NCBI GenBank assembly: GCA_020064725.1
Contig: JAGTWJ010000017.1
Coordinates: forward strand, 4,960,001 to 5,024,000
Reading direction: 5' to 3'
Length of the DNA stretch: 64,000 bases
Source: Drechslerella dactyloides
Taxonomy: Eukaryota; Ascomycota; Orbiliomycetes; Orbiliales; Orbiliaceae
Shown one piece after another: positions 23,117 through 34,733 of the stretch (positions are counted from its first letter, which is position 1; the number at the start of each line of letters is the position of its first letter). Made by a program: the position numbers and the translations under genes. The notes under the pieces were generated by a model. It saw only the letters and a list, made by a program, of their open reading frames with translations. It was not told where the DNA came from and ran no database searches.

Positions 23117-25403
23117 ATACGGAGAGCATTGGAGCCGACCGAGGCCATTACGTTTGTCGTTTTTATGTTTTTAGCATGTCTGGGCTACGATTCCTCATGG
23201 TCGGTCTATAATGTTGCATTTTCGACTGGTAGATAGTTTGGTTTTTCTGTACATCAATTACAACAATGTGCTTTGAAGGCGTGCATCATTGGCATATTTA
23301 TGGTTTACCAGATCTCATTGCTGTAGGATAGAGTATCAGACGTACTCGGCTTATAGATTATCGCATGTAGGATGAATTTACAAAATATCCATGCTCCAGC
23401 AGTACGTTGTCCCTGGTATCATCTCATGCGCCGGCTGCAAAACGCCTCTCTTTGTGCTTCCGTTGAAATTAAATCGTGCAGCGCGCTCGAACAGGAACTC
23501 AACCGATATCTCGATTGAAAACTGGGGAAAAGAAGTGCAATAACTGTATCGTTCCACAAAGTACGATATTAGCCGAATTTAATCAACCATCCGCAAACAG
23601 GATTGAAGATATAGAGGAGGATCTCTTCAAAAATAAGACAGCAGCCAAGGGGCAAACTTTGAGGGATATCTAGAAAATCACATTCAGCAGCTTAAAGGTG
23701 GGGGTGATAGGTAGAAAGAAGCTTTTGGAAGGAATGAAAATGAAATTATCAACTGTAAACCATAGAGTGGCATATGAAGCGGCGGAAGGATGTCTTAACA
23801 GATGAAACAGCTAAAGACCAGTTCTACAAAGTTCTGAGGACTGGAATTAGAAATGTTAGCGGCATTCTATTCTATAAGGTTTTGTGGGAGAGTTTTGTCA
23901 CGAAACTAGGCGATGAAGTTCCAGACAAGTTTGACTCATGCTAATTTAACACACTTTAATACACTACACGTTCGTTAACCAATGGCATTTCATCTATATA
24001 CAGTAAAACCTCGAATGCCGATAAGGGTCTTCATCGAGACGCTGATATCAGAAGAACTGCACAACTTCAATCCAAAAATCCGTTTTTTGGATGCGACGCT
24101 GGTCCCTAGTAGACGCCTCAATTTATCTACAATCGGGAAATCGATATCGGTTTCGAGGAGCGGTGGTCTGGAAAGCCAAAACGGTTCTGTTCTATAAGAA
24201 CTTTTATAAGGAGAGAGCTGGACAGAGCCTTGGCAGAAGGCTTGGAAACTGTGCCTCCAGAAACTTATATTCACAATTACATCATATTATCTCAGCGTCT
24301 CCCGCGGAAATTTCACTGATCCAACCACTATCCTTACTTTCTCTTGAGCTCTGTACTTTGCTTTCCTCGTGTCGACCTCGCTCAGACGCAGCCTATAAAC
24401 TTTAGATCCACGCACATATATCTCTTTCCTAAGCTCTCTTACCCTACAGTCTGATAAGATAAGGATAAATCGAAACTTGCTATGGTTCGAAGGAATTCGG
24501 TCGCGCTCGGTAAATATTTCCGACCTTGGCCGCGCCCCATCCACTACTACTATCAATGTTTGGATCCGGCATGGCACGGGCGCTGAAGTTGAAGCCCAAA
24601 TCGCCATCCCCTGTTGCGCAACAAGATTCATAGAAAAGACGCCCAAAGGCCAAGCGGTCGGTAGTCAGAAATCTCTGCGACTACTTGAACTGGAGCGAGC
24701 CTTTCCTTGTAATTAATAAAAACGTTGTGGAGTCCACAACTTCATTCGAATATGACATTGGCTGCGGTATATGTTAGTTATATCTGAATGACGCCAGGCT
24801 AGTTCAAAGGCCAGGTTCTGGGTGTCAAAAACCAGGTATCGACCGTAGCAGCAAACGAAGGCGAGACTAAACAAATACTCTGGCATAAAATAACTATAAA
24901 TACACGCAGCCGGTGTAGCAGTTAGTCAGGGTTGCTTAAGTATTTGTGAATTGTTTCCGGGCAGAGATAGCAGAACGATTGGTTCCCAAAAATTCGAATT
25001 GAATCGTCCGCAGTGCGATCAAGATTCTATGGATATCTTGAAAATCCCCTTCTTGATAACACGCCTTGCCAAAGATCTTAAGAGTTTGGTCTCGAGAATT
25101 GACCAGTCCAATAAACATTCGAAATCAACAATATTAGATCGAAAATCTAAGTCCTTAGACAAAGGCTTATTTCATACGCGGCGCTGGCAATCCAACCGTG
25201 AAGCTTGAAAAACCCTTTTATTCTGTTGGGTTACATAGACTCATTAAATATGATCCTAGTGGTAAAAATGTTGTCTTAATCAAGATCTGAAGAGTAATAT
25301 ATCAGTACAAAGTGGTTGGGGATAGTGGCACCGGGCAGGGTACCTGCAAGCTTTGTAGGATTGTGGTCAAAACTCACCCTACCCATTATGAATGCGGATC
25401 GTA
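23117..25403. other. Intergenic stretch with a possible gene relic
   Basis: No intact gene. A CAGTAAAACCTC motif at about 24000 resembles a pogo/Tigger terminal repeat, but no partner end was found. A broken protein-like frame lies at 24556-24777. Confidence 0.4.
24556..24777 (+). pseudogene. Possible broken small gene
   Basis: From ATG 24556 a protein-like frame runs to TAG 24775-24777 but is interrupted by an in-frame TAG at 24631-24633. Both parts look coding (a Lys/Pro/Ser-rich start, then SVVRNLCDYLNWSEPF). Neither is recognised, and an unseen intron or pure chance are alternatives. Confidence 0.2.
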
Positions 25404-27809
25404 CTATTTTTCCATTGCCTGCTCAGCAGCAACTACATGCTTTTTGACTGCCACAAAGCTATCCGGACTCACTGATATCGAATTTATACCCGTATTGACG
25501 AGGAAAGCGGCGAATTCGGGGTGATCGCTTGGCGCCTGCCCACAAATTCCAATTTTTCTTCCAGCTTTGCGTGCCTCGGTGATCACTCTGGATATCATCC
25601 ATTTCACAGCCTCGTCTTGCTCGTCAAAGAGATCTGCTAGTTCTCCGGAGTCGCGATCAACACCGAGGGTCAACTGGGTCAAGTCGTTGGAGCCGATAGA
25701 GAATCCGTCGAAGTGCTGTGTGAATTTCCTGGCTAGAATGACGTTAGATGGAATCTCGCACATCACGTATACTTGAAGGCCACTCTCTTCACCGCGAATG
25801 AGACCATTCTGGGCCATGACGCTAAAGACCTTCTTTGCTTCATTAATTGTTCTGCAGAACGGGATCATGACGATCGCATTCGTAAACCCCATGTCCTCTC
25901 GCAAGCGCATTATTGCTTTACACTCCAGATCAAACCCTTCCTGATAGAGTGGTGAATAGTATCTAGAAGCACCACGGAATCCGATCATTGGGTTTTCTTC
26001 CTTAGGTTCAAACTGGGCGCCACCGATAAGACCGGCGTATTCGTTTGTCTTGAAGTCGCTCATACGAATGATAGCCGGCTTGGGATACACTGCGGCGCAG
26101 AGAGTGGCTAGACCACGTGCCAATTTATCGACAAAGTAGTCTGGCTTATGTTGGTATCCGGTTGTAAGCTTGGTTATTGTATCTTTGGTCGCCTGGTCCG
26201 TAATTTTCTCAAAGTGGACGAGCGCCATTGGATGAACTTGAATCGCGTTGCTGACAACAAACTCCATGCGCGCAAGACCGATACCATCTACTGGTAGCTG
26301 CCACCATCGGAATGCAGATGCCGGATTAGCGAGATTGAGCATGACCTGAGTTTTCGTTGGCGGGAGGTGCGTCACGTCAACTGTTTCGGTTGTTATTTCA
26401 GAGATTCCATCATAAACAAATCTATTATCTCCTTCAGCGCACGAAACAGTGACATCCTGGCCACTGTGAAGCGTAAAAGTTGCATTGCCAGTACCGACAA
26501 CTGCTGGGACGCCGAGTTCTCGGCTAACGATAGCGGCGTGGGAAGTGCGACCGCCATGATCGGTGATGATGGCTGTAGCTTTCTTCATGATTGGAAACCA
26601 GTCGGGGTCTGTCGTTTGAGTAACAAGAATAGAGCCATCGATGAACTTGTCGATATCTTTGGCGCTCTCAATAAGACAAAGGCGACCAGATACTGCAGCA
26701 GCGCCGATAGAAAGACCAGTCACTAGGGTTTTCCCGTGTTTGCTGACATTGAAGGTCTTGAAGACTCCCGCAGCCCGGCGAGACTGGACAGTCTCGGGGC
26801 GAGCTTGAACGATGAATAGTTCTCCTGTTGTACCGTCTTTCGCCCATTCCATATCCATTGGACATTTGTAATGCTTCTCGATGATGCAAGCCCAGCGAGC
26901 GAGTTGAAGAATTTCCTGATCGCTTAGAACGAATGACGTTCGTTCGGCTTTCGAAGTTGGCACGTTACGAGTCGGCATTTCCTCGTTTCCGTAGATCATC
27001 TTGATTTCTTTCTCCCCTAGTTTCTTTTGGAGAATCGGAACAGTCATTGCGTCAGATAGAAGTGGTTTGAAGACTTGATACTCGTCTGGATTGACTGTGC
27101 CTTGAACGACATTCTCGCCGAGACCCCAAGCAGCGTTAATCAAGACGACCTGGTCAAATCCACTTTCTGTGTCAATAGAGAACATTACTCCCGAGCTACC
27201 GACATCTGACCGAACCATGCGCTGGATGCCAATAGACAAAGCAACCTTCATATGGTCGAAGCCTCTCGTCTGGCGATAGCTGATGGCCCTGTTCGTGAAA
27301 AGTGAGGCATAGCAACGACGGCATGCCTTTAGGAGAGCTTCGTTTCCAGACACATTGAGAAAGGTTTCTTGCTGTCCAGCAAAACTAGCGTCCGGGAGGT
27401 CTTCTGCCGTAGCACTGGATCTTACAGCAACGCTCAAATTTTTGATTCCGGCTTTGGCGGAAAGCTCTTTGTACGAGCTGATAATTGCTTCGGATGCATC
27501 AGCAGGCCAATCGCCGCGAAGGAATAGATTTCTGCAAGCTTGTCCTGTTTCCGCGAGAGTTGCTTTTCCAGATTGCCAGTCTAAGACAAGCATATTCATC
27601 TTTTGTCTGATATTATTGGTATCGACATAGTGCCAGTAGCAGTCAGCGGTCGTGGCGAAGCCTGGTGGAACGATGATGCCTTCAGCAGTAAGAGCACCGA
27701 TCATCTCACCGAGTGAGGAGTTTTTGCCGCCAACCAATAGAACATCTTGGCGGACCAATGTCTCGAAGTTGCGGACGAATTGTAGCTTCGAATCTTTTTC
27801 GTTGTTCAT
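25404..27809 (-). CDS. ppsA: Phosphoenolpyruvate synthase (pyruvate, water dikinase), bacterial type
   Basis: An intronless 801-residue frame; the ATG at 27809 is preceded by CAAAAA. The order matches bacterial PpsA. The N-terminal ATP-grasp domain has VGGKNSSLGEM (26-36), AVRSSATAEDLPDASFAGQQ (128-147) and LFIVQARPET (331-340). The swivelling phospho-histidine domain has TDHGGRTSHAAIVSRELG with His424. The C-terminal PEP/pyruvate barrel has GFRGASRYY, GSNDLTQLTLGVDRD and the catalytic Cys756 in GICGQAPSDHPEF. All key residues visible to me are intact, so activity is plausible. The reaction is ATP + pyruvate + water to AMP + PEP + phosphate, a gluconeogenic bypass of pyruvate carboxylase/PEPCK. 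Such enzymes are mainly bacterial and archaeal; absence of introns and the isolated position suggest acquisition by horizontal transfer, which is an inference. Confidence 0.96.
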   Translation of the reverse strand: MNNEKDSKLQFVRNFETLVRQDVLLVGGKNSSLGEMIGALTAEGIIVPPGFATTADCYWHYVDTNNIRQKMNMLVLDWQSGKATLAETGQACRNLFLRGDWPADASEAIISSYKELSAKAGIKNLSVAVRSSATAEDLPDASFAGQQETFLNVSGNEALLKACRRCYASLFTNRAISYRQTRGFDHMKVALSIGIQRMVRSDVGSSGVMFSIDTESGFDQVVLINAAWGLGENVVQGTVNPDEYQVFKPLLSDAMTVPILQKKLGEKEIKMIYGNEEMPTRNVPTSKAERTSFVLSDQEILQLARWACIIEKHYKCPMDMEWAKDGTTGELFIVQARPETVQSRRAAGVFKTFNVSKHGKTLVTGLSIGAAAVSGRLCLIESAKDIDKFIDGSILVTQTTDPDWFPIMKKATAIITDHGGRTSHAAIVSRELGVPAVVGTGNATFTLHSGQDVTVSCAEGDNRFVYDGISEITTETVDVTHLPPTKTQVMLNLANPASAFRWWQLPVDGIGLARMEFVVSNAIQVHPMALVHFEKITDQATKDTITKLTTGYQHKPDYFVDKLARGLATLCAAVYPKPAIIRMSDFKTNEYAGLIGGAQFEPKEENPMIGFRGASRYYSPLYQEGFDLECKAIMRLREDMGFTNAIVMIPFCRTINEAKKVFSVMAQNGLIRGEESGLQVYVMCEIPSNVILARKFTQHFDGFSIGSNDLTQLTLGVDRDSGELADLFDEQDEAVKWMISRVITEARKAGRKIGICGQAPSDHPEFAAFLVNTGINSISVSPDSFVAVKKHVVAAEQAMEK

Positions 27810-30800
27810 TTTTTGCAGCTTGTAGGTATGAAAATTTAAGAACAAAAGTTATATCAGCGTAAATTATATTGGGGCCGGCCATCAGAATTGTCTGCAGAAG
27901 CCCACTTATATATACGAAAGCAAAGGCTGTCGATGGATCCGAAATGCCGATATGGTGACGTCATGTTTTCACGCATCTGACCAGAATATATCAGCTCTGA
28001 TAACTATTATTCGTTGAACTGAGTGACAATCGCGTTAAAGTCGGAGTGCTAGGCTGTTTGCATTATGAAGACCGTCGGTTTTGTTTCGTTGACAGCTGAT
28101 GTTGGCCTTGAGGTCAAACGTTTGTCACGCCACTCCAGGTGTCAAACTTCCACACGAATGGAATCCGGCATTATACCACACGCACAACACAGCGCTACAA
28201 AAAGCTAATAAAACCCAAGAAATATACAACTGCATGAAATTCAAACCGAAGCCTAAATGCTTGCATAGTTAAAATTATCTGAGCTTACATTTGTCTCGTA
28301 AACCAAAACTGCGACGACAAAGTTAAAGTACAACAGTCTGGCTCACGAGACAAAGGTTACATTACAACCATTTCCTAAGAAGCAATAAAATATCTCGATA
28401 GTCCCTTAAAAGTTAACATTGTTGTGTTGACAGCGCTGCAGCACAGATGTAATTCTCAAATTAGGAACTATTTACGGAAAAGGTCATCTGTTTCTAAACA
28501 TGACGACTAATATAGTTGAGCGCGAATAACGTATCAGCTCGTCACCTATATATCGTCCCCTTATATTCTTTACTACGGTAAGACCGCTAATCTGAATATA
28601 ATACAAGGATAGCAGGCATATGACCATATGCCCAGAAATAAACTTAAGAATGAGGGTGCTGTAGGAGAAGGGAAATTATAAGGCTGATAGAGCACAGTCT
28701 CGTTGCGCTGGGAAATATTATTTTATAATTTGCAGGACCAAAAGTTCCCAGCCACCAAATTATAACTCGATACTGCTCGACTACAGGGCTCCAAGGGGTG
28801 CAGAAGGACAAGACACAGCGTATGGAACAAGGATACTCAGATACTCAGATACCCCGGCCTAGCTGCTATAGAATATTTGCGTGTCAGAAGGGCTCATCTC
28901 GATGAGCTAGATATAAACGACAGATCCGCGGAATATGCACATGTATTGGGCGGAAAAGCTCTTGGAGGCAAACTAGTACGTCTCGTGTGTCGGAATGATG
29001 GATGGCTGATTGACATCGGGTTCTGCGATTTGAGTCGTATACCTACATTCCTACAATAAGATTATAGCAGCAATATACATCTGAGGTCTCTTCATTACTT
29101 CAAACTTGGCCAAAAGGGGATGCCGAAAGCCCATTCAATTATTTACTATAAGTTCTTCAGAATGTGGTATTGTAAAGGTTATTGAGCAAGCTATGGAGCC
29201 CTCTATCGGGTTCAATCGAACATAGTATAAGTAGCAGTCAAGAAGAGGCCTGAATTTCTCAATGTTATAAAAATATTAGTGCCATCAAGGACGTTGTTTA
29301 GAGCGCTTTGAAAAACTCTCCTTTTCAGTCGGTTATGTATTAATGCTGACCTAAAGGCTACGAGCAATACTTCGAGTGTAGTTGTTAAACTCAGAACAAT
29401 AGAACGACATATGGGGGTTTCAGAGTGGTCCAGCGCCTAGTTTCTGTTGGCTTCGGCATCTTGAGATTCGGCTTGGTCTATATACTCGTTATTTTCAGTT
29501 CGACGCATGCTCCGGCGGTTACTCGGTTATATAATATTCACAAGATGCGATCAAATTTGGAGCGTTGACGCGTTGTGTAGGTGAGATCCCTAATAGGAAG
29601 GTGTCATTGAAGCGGGACCGCCATCGGACCGCACCCAATATACGACATTTTCGCTAAGTTCCTTTTTCCGAGAAACATCTTAATTAGTAGGAAAGATAGG
29701 CGAGTTTGCCACCATATTGGACGCGCAAGACGCATATTATACAGGATGGAGAAGTAAAACAAACGCGGTAGATTTCATCTGCCTTATTATTCCTTCACCA
29801 CGGCGCAGTGGCCGACTAGGCAAGTCTGGCTTCGAGACTATCACAACGGCTGCTCGGAGCCACTACGACTTTACCTCTGATTTGGCGATTTATGTTGCCA
29901 CTAAGTGCGCGGGCGGGTTCGAAACGCGGCATTTCATAGGGAGAGTACGCTTACGCACAACTTCGGGAGCGCAAGGCGGCATTGCGGACCTGTGCGCTAG
30001 TTTTACCATCGGATGCGTAAGGTAACTGACGTATTTGCAACTAGCGTGGATCCAGAGCGACATCATTCTCCAACCACGGCAAAATTCTAAAGAAACCCTG
30101 CAGTGATGGGAAAATCGAAATCATGCATTATTAGCGGCTCGAAGCCCTGAGGCGTAAAAAATGTCATCCACCTAAATAGCAATCACCACCAGGGGCTGAA
30201 ACAAGCAGCCGGCTGCGCATGTGGAAGATTCCGCCGTTGAAGTTACCAGGAAGGTATATTTTATTGCCTTTCACCTAAGATTCATGTTGCCAAGCAAGGA
30301 CCTGTAGAAATACGGGTATGCACGTTCGGCGTTTCCAAAAACCTTGGCCGGTTAGAGGTTCATTTATATACACGGTTTTGCAGCTTTGGAAGATCCCGCA
30401 TCTGGGCCGGAACTCGCGTGCAGTAGCTGCCGTGCTAATCGAGAGAGCCTCTAATTCAAATATACGATTATCGGCTGACCACTTAACCTTTAGCTTTAGC
30501 TTTGGTAAATACGAGAATATCTCGCATCTCTGACCCTTTTGAAGTTTTATTACGGCTCCGCGGAGACATGAGGAAGGATCTTCAGAAAGTTCTTGCCGCG
30601 GATTAGGCTGTTTACGTCCACTTATCTTTATGAAATTAAATCTCGATGCTATCAACGTTACGAGTACAACCCGAGTGAAAGGATAGCTCGTATTTCATCT
30701 GTGCAGATCTGCTCATTAGAGGTGCTCAGGGAGATATAAACTGCCTCTTGAGTCTCTACATGTCAGATGTGATACGTAATGCAATTCGTTGGACAACAAG

Positions 30801-31441
30801 GGAAAATACTGCCGGAGGAAGGAAACCAGCTAGAGTAATATGATACTCGCAATATTGCCACGCGGCGCCGCCGAATAGAATCTACGCAGTTGTCCATAGA
30901 GCTTTCCTAATTAGGAATTTGAGTTTCCGCTTACCTTCCGGAGGAATCATCCTCTTAGTCACATTTGTGTTTCAAAACTTCCCAACTCGATAGCGTGTAG
31001 CCCTATTCCGTCTAGATCTATTTTGTAGGGCCTACCTATAATCTGGGGAAACTCGTATCGGGATCAAGCCTCGTATCGCAATTCCGGGGTTAGGTTGCCA
31101 GCCAGCGTGCTTTTTGGTTGCCCTGAAGGGCACACGAAGGCTGAACTAATCTGGGTTAGTTGGTCTCGCACTACCTTGGCGTTTACCTTGGCGCCGCGCC
31201 AGCTGTTGTTACACAGCGCAACAATCTGCCCACAAACAGCTCAAGATATGACCAATTGAGAAGAACGAGATCTGACAGGCAGACAATTGACGGTTTCCAT
31301 AGTTCGTTAGGGCTTACAAGATATATTGTATTAGGCAAGAGATAGTCGTATGTCTGCTATCAAGGCCAACCGCTAATGTAGGTACTGGATTCAAGAGACC
31401 GTGAAGTTATCAAATGGCGGTCAAGCGACATGGAAAATATC
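27810..31441. other. Long gene-poor intergenic region
   Basis: Contains the promoter side of the PEP synthase gene and the 63-bp mobile element at 28291-28353. Frames at 28877-29059, 29717-30025 and 30275-30655 lack proper starts or protein character, so I call no gene here. Confidence 0.45.
28291..28353. mobile_element. 63-bp MITE-like element, relative of the one at 9163
   Basis: Inverted ends TTGTCTCGTAAACC and GGCTCACGAGACAA; flanks AGCTTACAT (28282-28290) and AGGTTACAT (28354-28362) match at 8 of 9 bases, consistent with a 9-bp target duplication. The ends and the inner CAGTCTGGCT segment are shared with the element at 9163-9234. Confidence 0.65.
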
Positions 31442-31448
31442 TATATAA
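31442..31448 (+). promoter_or_regulatory. TATA box of the cysteine-rich protein gene
   Basis: TATATAA 147 bases upstream of the ATG, followed by a C/T- then A-rich leader typical of strongly expressed fungal genes. Confidence 0.5.
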
Positions 31449-31588
31449 GCTGGAGTTAAGTCCCTCCTGCTCGCCCTTTTTTTCAGATCATCATCCTCTC
31501 ATCAATCAACAGTTCCTCACTCAATCCAAACAAAATTCAAATCTATTCTCTAAAACTTTCCAAGAAAGTCAATTTTCAAATCACAAAA

Positions 31589-32095
31589 ATGAAGGTCACC
31601 GCTGCTGCCCTCTTCCTCATCGCTCAGTTCTCTGGCGCCATGGCTGCTGCCGTTTCTGCCGACGCAGCTGAGTGTGGTTCCCTCGGCGTTCTTGATACTA
31701 AGAACGTCCGCGCTGGAGCCGATCTTAGCAAACTCCGCAAATGTTCCGGCCACCCTATGGGCCGCGACCGCGACCTCGAACACGCCCTCCTTGGTCCTCT
31801 GATTTCTGCGGATAGCGAAGCCGCCCAAAACGCAGCACCGCTCGACGCAAGATCCGTTATTCCAGCTTTGTCAGGCCGTGGCGCCAATGCCTGCTGGTTC
31901 GGCGCTTCCTACGGCTGCAGCAAGAACTTCTGCTGGAGAAACTGCGGCCCTAACGGACAGTGGTGCTGGACGGCTACAAACAGCGGCAGCGGTGAGTGGA
32001 TTGGATGCAACGCCGCCAGCCAGTGCGCCGATCTCAACGCCGCCTGCGGCAAGGATTGCAAGAAGGACGACAAATCCTGCGGCTGCAGCTGCTAA
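31589..32095 (+). CDS. Secreted cysteine-rich protein with propeptide-like middle
   Basis: A 168-residue intronless frame. Residues 1-20 are a clear signal peptide (MKVTAAALFLIAQFSGAMAA). Residues 21-97 are polar, with two cysteines, and look like a propeptide or spacer. Residues 98-168 form a compact domain with 12 cysteines, including CWFGASYGCSKNFCWRNC, a Trp-rich QWCW stretch and the terminal CGCSC. An even number of cysteines and high Gly/Asn content indicate a disulfide-stabilised extracellular protein. The pattern reminds me of small induced secreted proteins of ascomycetes (IDI-2-like), but I could not verify this. Roles could be antifungal, defence against other microbes, or a plant-directed effector. 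The strong TATA box and leader suggest high expression. Confidence 0.8.
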   Translation: MKVTAAALFLIAQFSGAMAAAVSADAAECGSLGVLDTKNVRAGADLSKLRKCSGHPMGRDRDLEHALLGPLISADSEAAQNAAPLDARSVIPALSGRGANACWFGASYGCSKNFCWRNCGPNGQWCWTATNSGSGEWIGCNAASQCADLNAACGKDCKKDDKSCGCSC

Positions 32096-34733
32096 GTCTG
32101 CGGTTGGTGGGATATCATAGAGTTCAGATGCAGCAGGATAGGGCGGCCAGGGGGGTCCTCTGGAAATGATAAGTAAACGAAACATTCGGACACCATCACA
32201 TCATATCACAATTCCAGCCTTCACGCTTTCTAACGTCAATCCCCGGAACACCAAGCTCTATGGCACCCCGTCATTGGCTAGAACTCGAAGGGACTATAAC
32301 CGCAAACCCATATGTTTTCTTATATAAATGCATGTATTAGTAGAGAAATTTGTATTTTAAAAATTCTAGATGTATAACATATATATCACAGATATCAGAG
32401 TGTTTCTAAATAAGATCAGTATATGAGAATAACCTACCTGATATAGCGCATATTAGGTGATATTCGTTATTTAGACAAATAAGTAGCGCGCACGCTAGTA
32501 ACAAGGTTTAGATATAATCCCATCGGAGATCCTCTCTCCGATTTGAGATATCAATCAAAGTTTGTTAAAGTCGAAGCTCGAGCAACCAGCTCTGCTGTTT
32601 GGTAAGCTTATAGCTATTCATTATGATTCTTGTTTCTGAAGTTTACTTGTGGATGCGTACAGAGATATATATGCGATGATCGATGCTTTCATAAACAGAT
32701 GCTCTCCAGAACAAGATTAATAGTCTTTGTTATCAAATCAAGTGCTCGATTAGCTACAAAATGGATCGGTCGCTCTTTAGATATAACTAACCGAGGTTCA
32801 AAGTGTACAGAGCCTGTCATAGCTGGTAGCAATATATGAATACAAATTATAACAATGACAGTTTTAGAGAAACTGCACGTCATTGGTTTGAAGCGGCGTC
32901 TCTCGGCACTTTGGGTTTCCGTTCGTGGCTGATGAATACAGGAGGCTGAGTTCCGAGCCTTTTTAAGATCGGCTTGGTTGATTACTACTTAAAGAGTCGG
33001 AGTTAGTAGGTTCATCGAGAGTGCGAATAATATCAACGTAGTGCTCCAAAAAGTAAGAATATTGATGATCGGTCAATATATTAGTGTATATTTGATTGTT
33101 AATTCGGTGGCATCTAAGTCCAATACCGGACGAAAACGAACAACGCAATCAGGCACTCACTTATTATGGTGAATATATATAGATGCCTCCGTTTCTTATA
33201 CCTTATAAAACATCTCACAGCATCTCCTAGTTTAGATTTCAAATTGTCGGGATATTCTTATGGATCCGAATGTCGGATGGTACTTTTGATATCTTAGCGC
33301 TGTCTCTGGGACTAATGGTAGTACTGGATCCTGAAAACGCGGACAAAATCCTAGGTTTGTATTCCGTAAGTATTCTTGGGAGTTTATTATTGGAGTGTAG
33401 GTATATATATGCTCTCGGATAAACCATTGATTCCTAGTGCATCTGAGTATTATAATTCTACCCGAAGTTTAATAGTTTATATATCTTCAAGTTGCGGTGT
33501 GTCACTTTTCATCTCCTTTACTATTAACTTTAGGTATCAGCCTTAAGCCGCCAGATTATGTCTTGCCAGGGTTAAGCAGGCAGTGAGTCCTTATAATACG
33601 AACTAGAGGACCATTCTATTGTCGGGTGTGTTAAACGAACATATTCTAATTCAGGAGGTCTACATTGTCTCGTAAACCAGGTTTACGTAAATACTTAGTT
33701 AGCTACTTTAAGATAGCATGCTTGAAGACTATGCAATAGAACTCCTTTAGGATGATTTCTGTGTAAAGCAGGCTATGCTTACCCCGCAATAACCTAGAAT
33801 TACATGTCGTACAGTCTATTACGGCTTTAATTTCCGAGCACCAAATATCGAGCTCTTCACGAGACATTCGGGAGCGAACTCAGAGCTCGTACTGTTAATT
33901 ATCCTTAGTATCTAGAACTGCGTGTTTCAGAATCACTCGGGGGCCAGCGGAGACGCTGCAAAGAGAGGCTTTGAATTCAACAATGTAGACTACTAGATGT
34001 ACCATCTCAACGTACGATTGTAGGTTTACCTATTACGGGTTGTAATATTATAGTACATCCTTGAACAACGTATAATTTGCAAATTATGTACTTCCTAAAA
34101 AATTTAATTAATTAGCGAGACTGTGGTACATATCGGATATATATATTATTTGTATATATAATTCTATCCCTACGGAGCCTTACACTAACCTAACCCTAAC
34201 CAAAATAGCGGGTATCGGGCTAGCAAGCATGCCTGATATAACCAGCCAACTTAGAATATATCAAGACTGCATATCCCCGGATATTGTTCGGATTTGAAGG
34301 AAAGGCTAAGGAGTATATAGAAATATGAATCAAGCCTAGGGTTGTATAAATATGCTGGCTGGTCGGTATTAAGGAGTTCGCGGCACATTTTAGACCCCTA
34401 AACCCCGCGCCCGAAATTGAGTGCACTTATAGGACGCTCTTCTTGAGAATAGAACAGGAAGAAAACTTAACGACATAATTACTTACCGTTACTTGGAACT
34501 ATCAATTTCGCAGGTTTCAGGTAGAATGCTTTAAATTTGGTCGAGAGTTATCGAGACGTAGTAGCAAGATGTTGCTATTTGCAGAAACAAGTGTTGCTGA
34601 TATATGACGTATGGCTCGTGCTCCATACACCTTCCTTATCTAGGTAGCATATTTTTTCAGGTTGCCAACGCATCTATTAAATAGTATAGATAGGAGTCAA
34701 TCAACCCACCTCAGCCACTTATTTGTTATCATC
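32096..34733. other. AT-richer intergenic region
   Basis: No gene supported. Contains a partial TTGTCTCGTAAACC end at 33665 and a short telomere-like run (CTAACCTAACCCTAACC) at about 34187. Confidence 0.45.

Noticed and set aside
24000..24020. CAGTAAAACCTC motif resembling a pogo/Tigger terminal repeat
   Set aside because: No inverted partner or flanking TA duplication found nearby.
28877..29059. 60-codon plus-strand frame
   Set aside because: No ATG start; too short to support as a gene relic.
30275..30655. 126-codon minus-strand frame
   Set aside because: Starts without ATG and shows no protein features.
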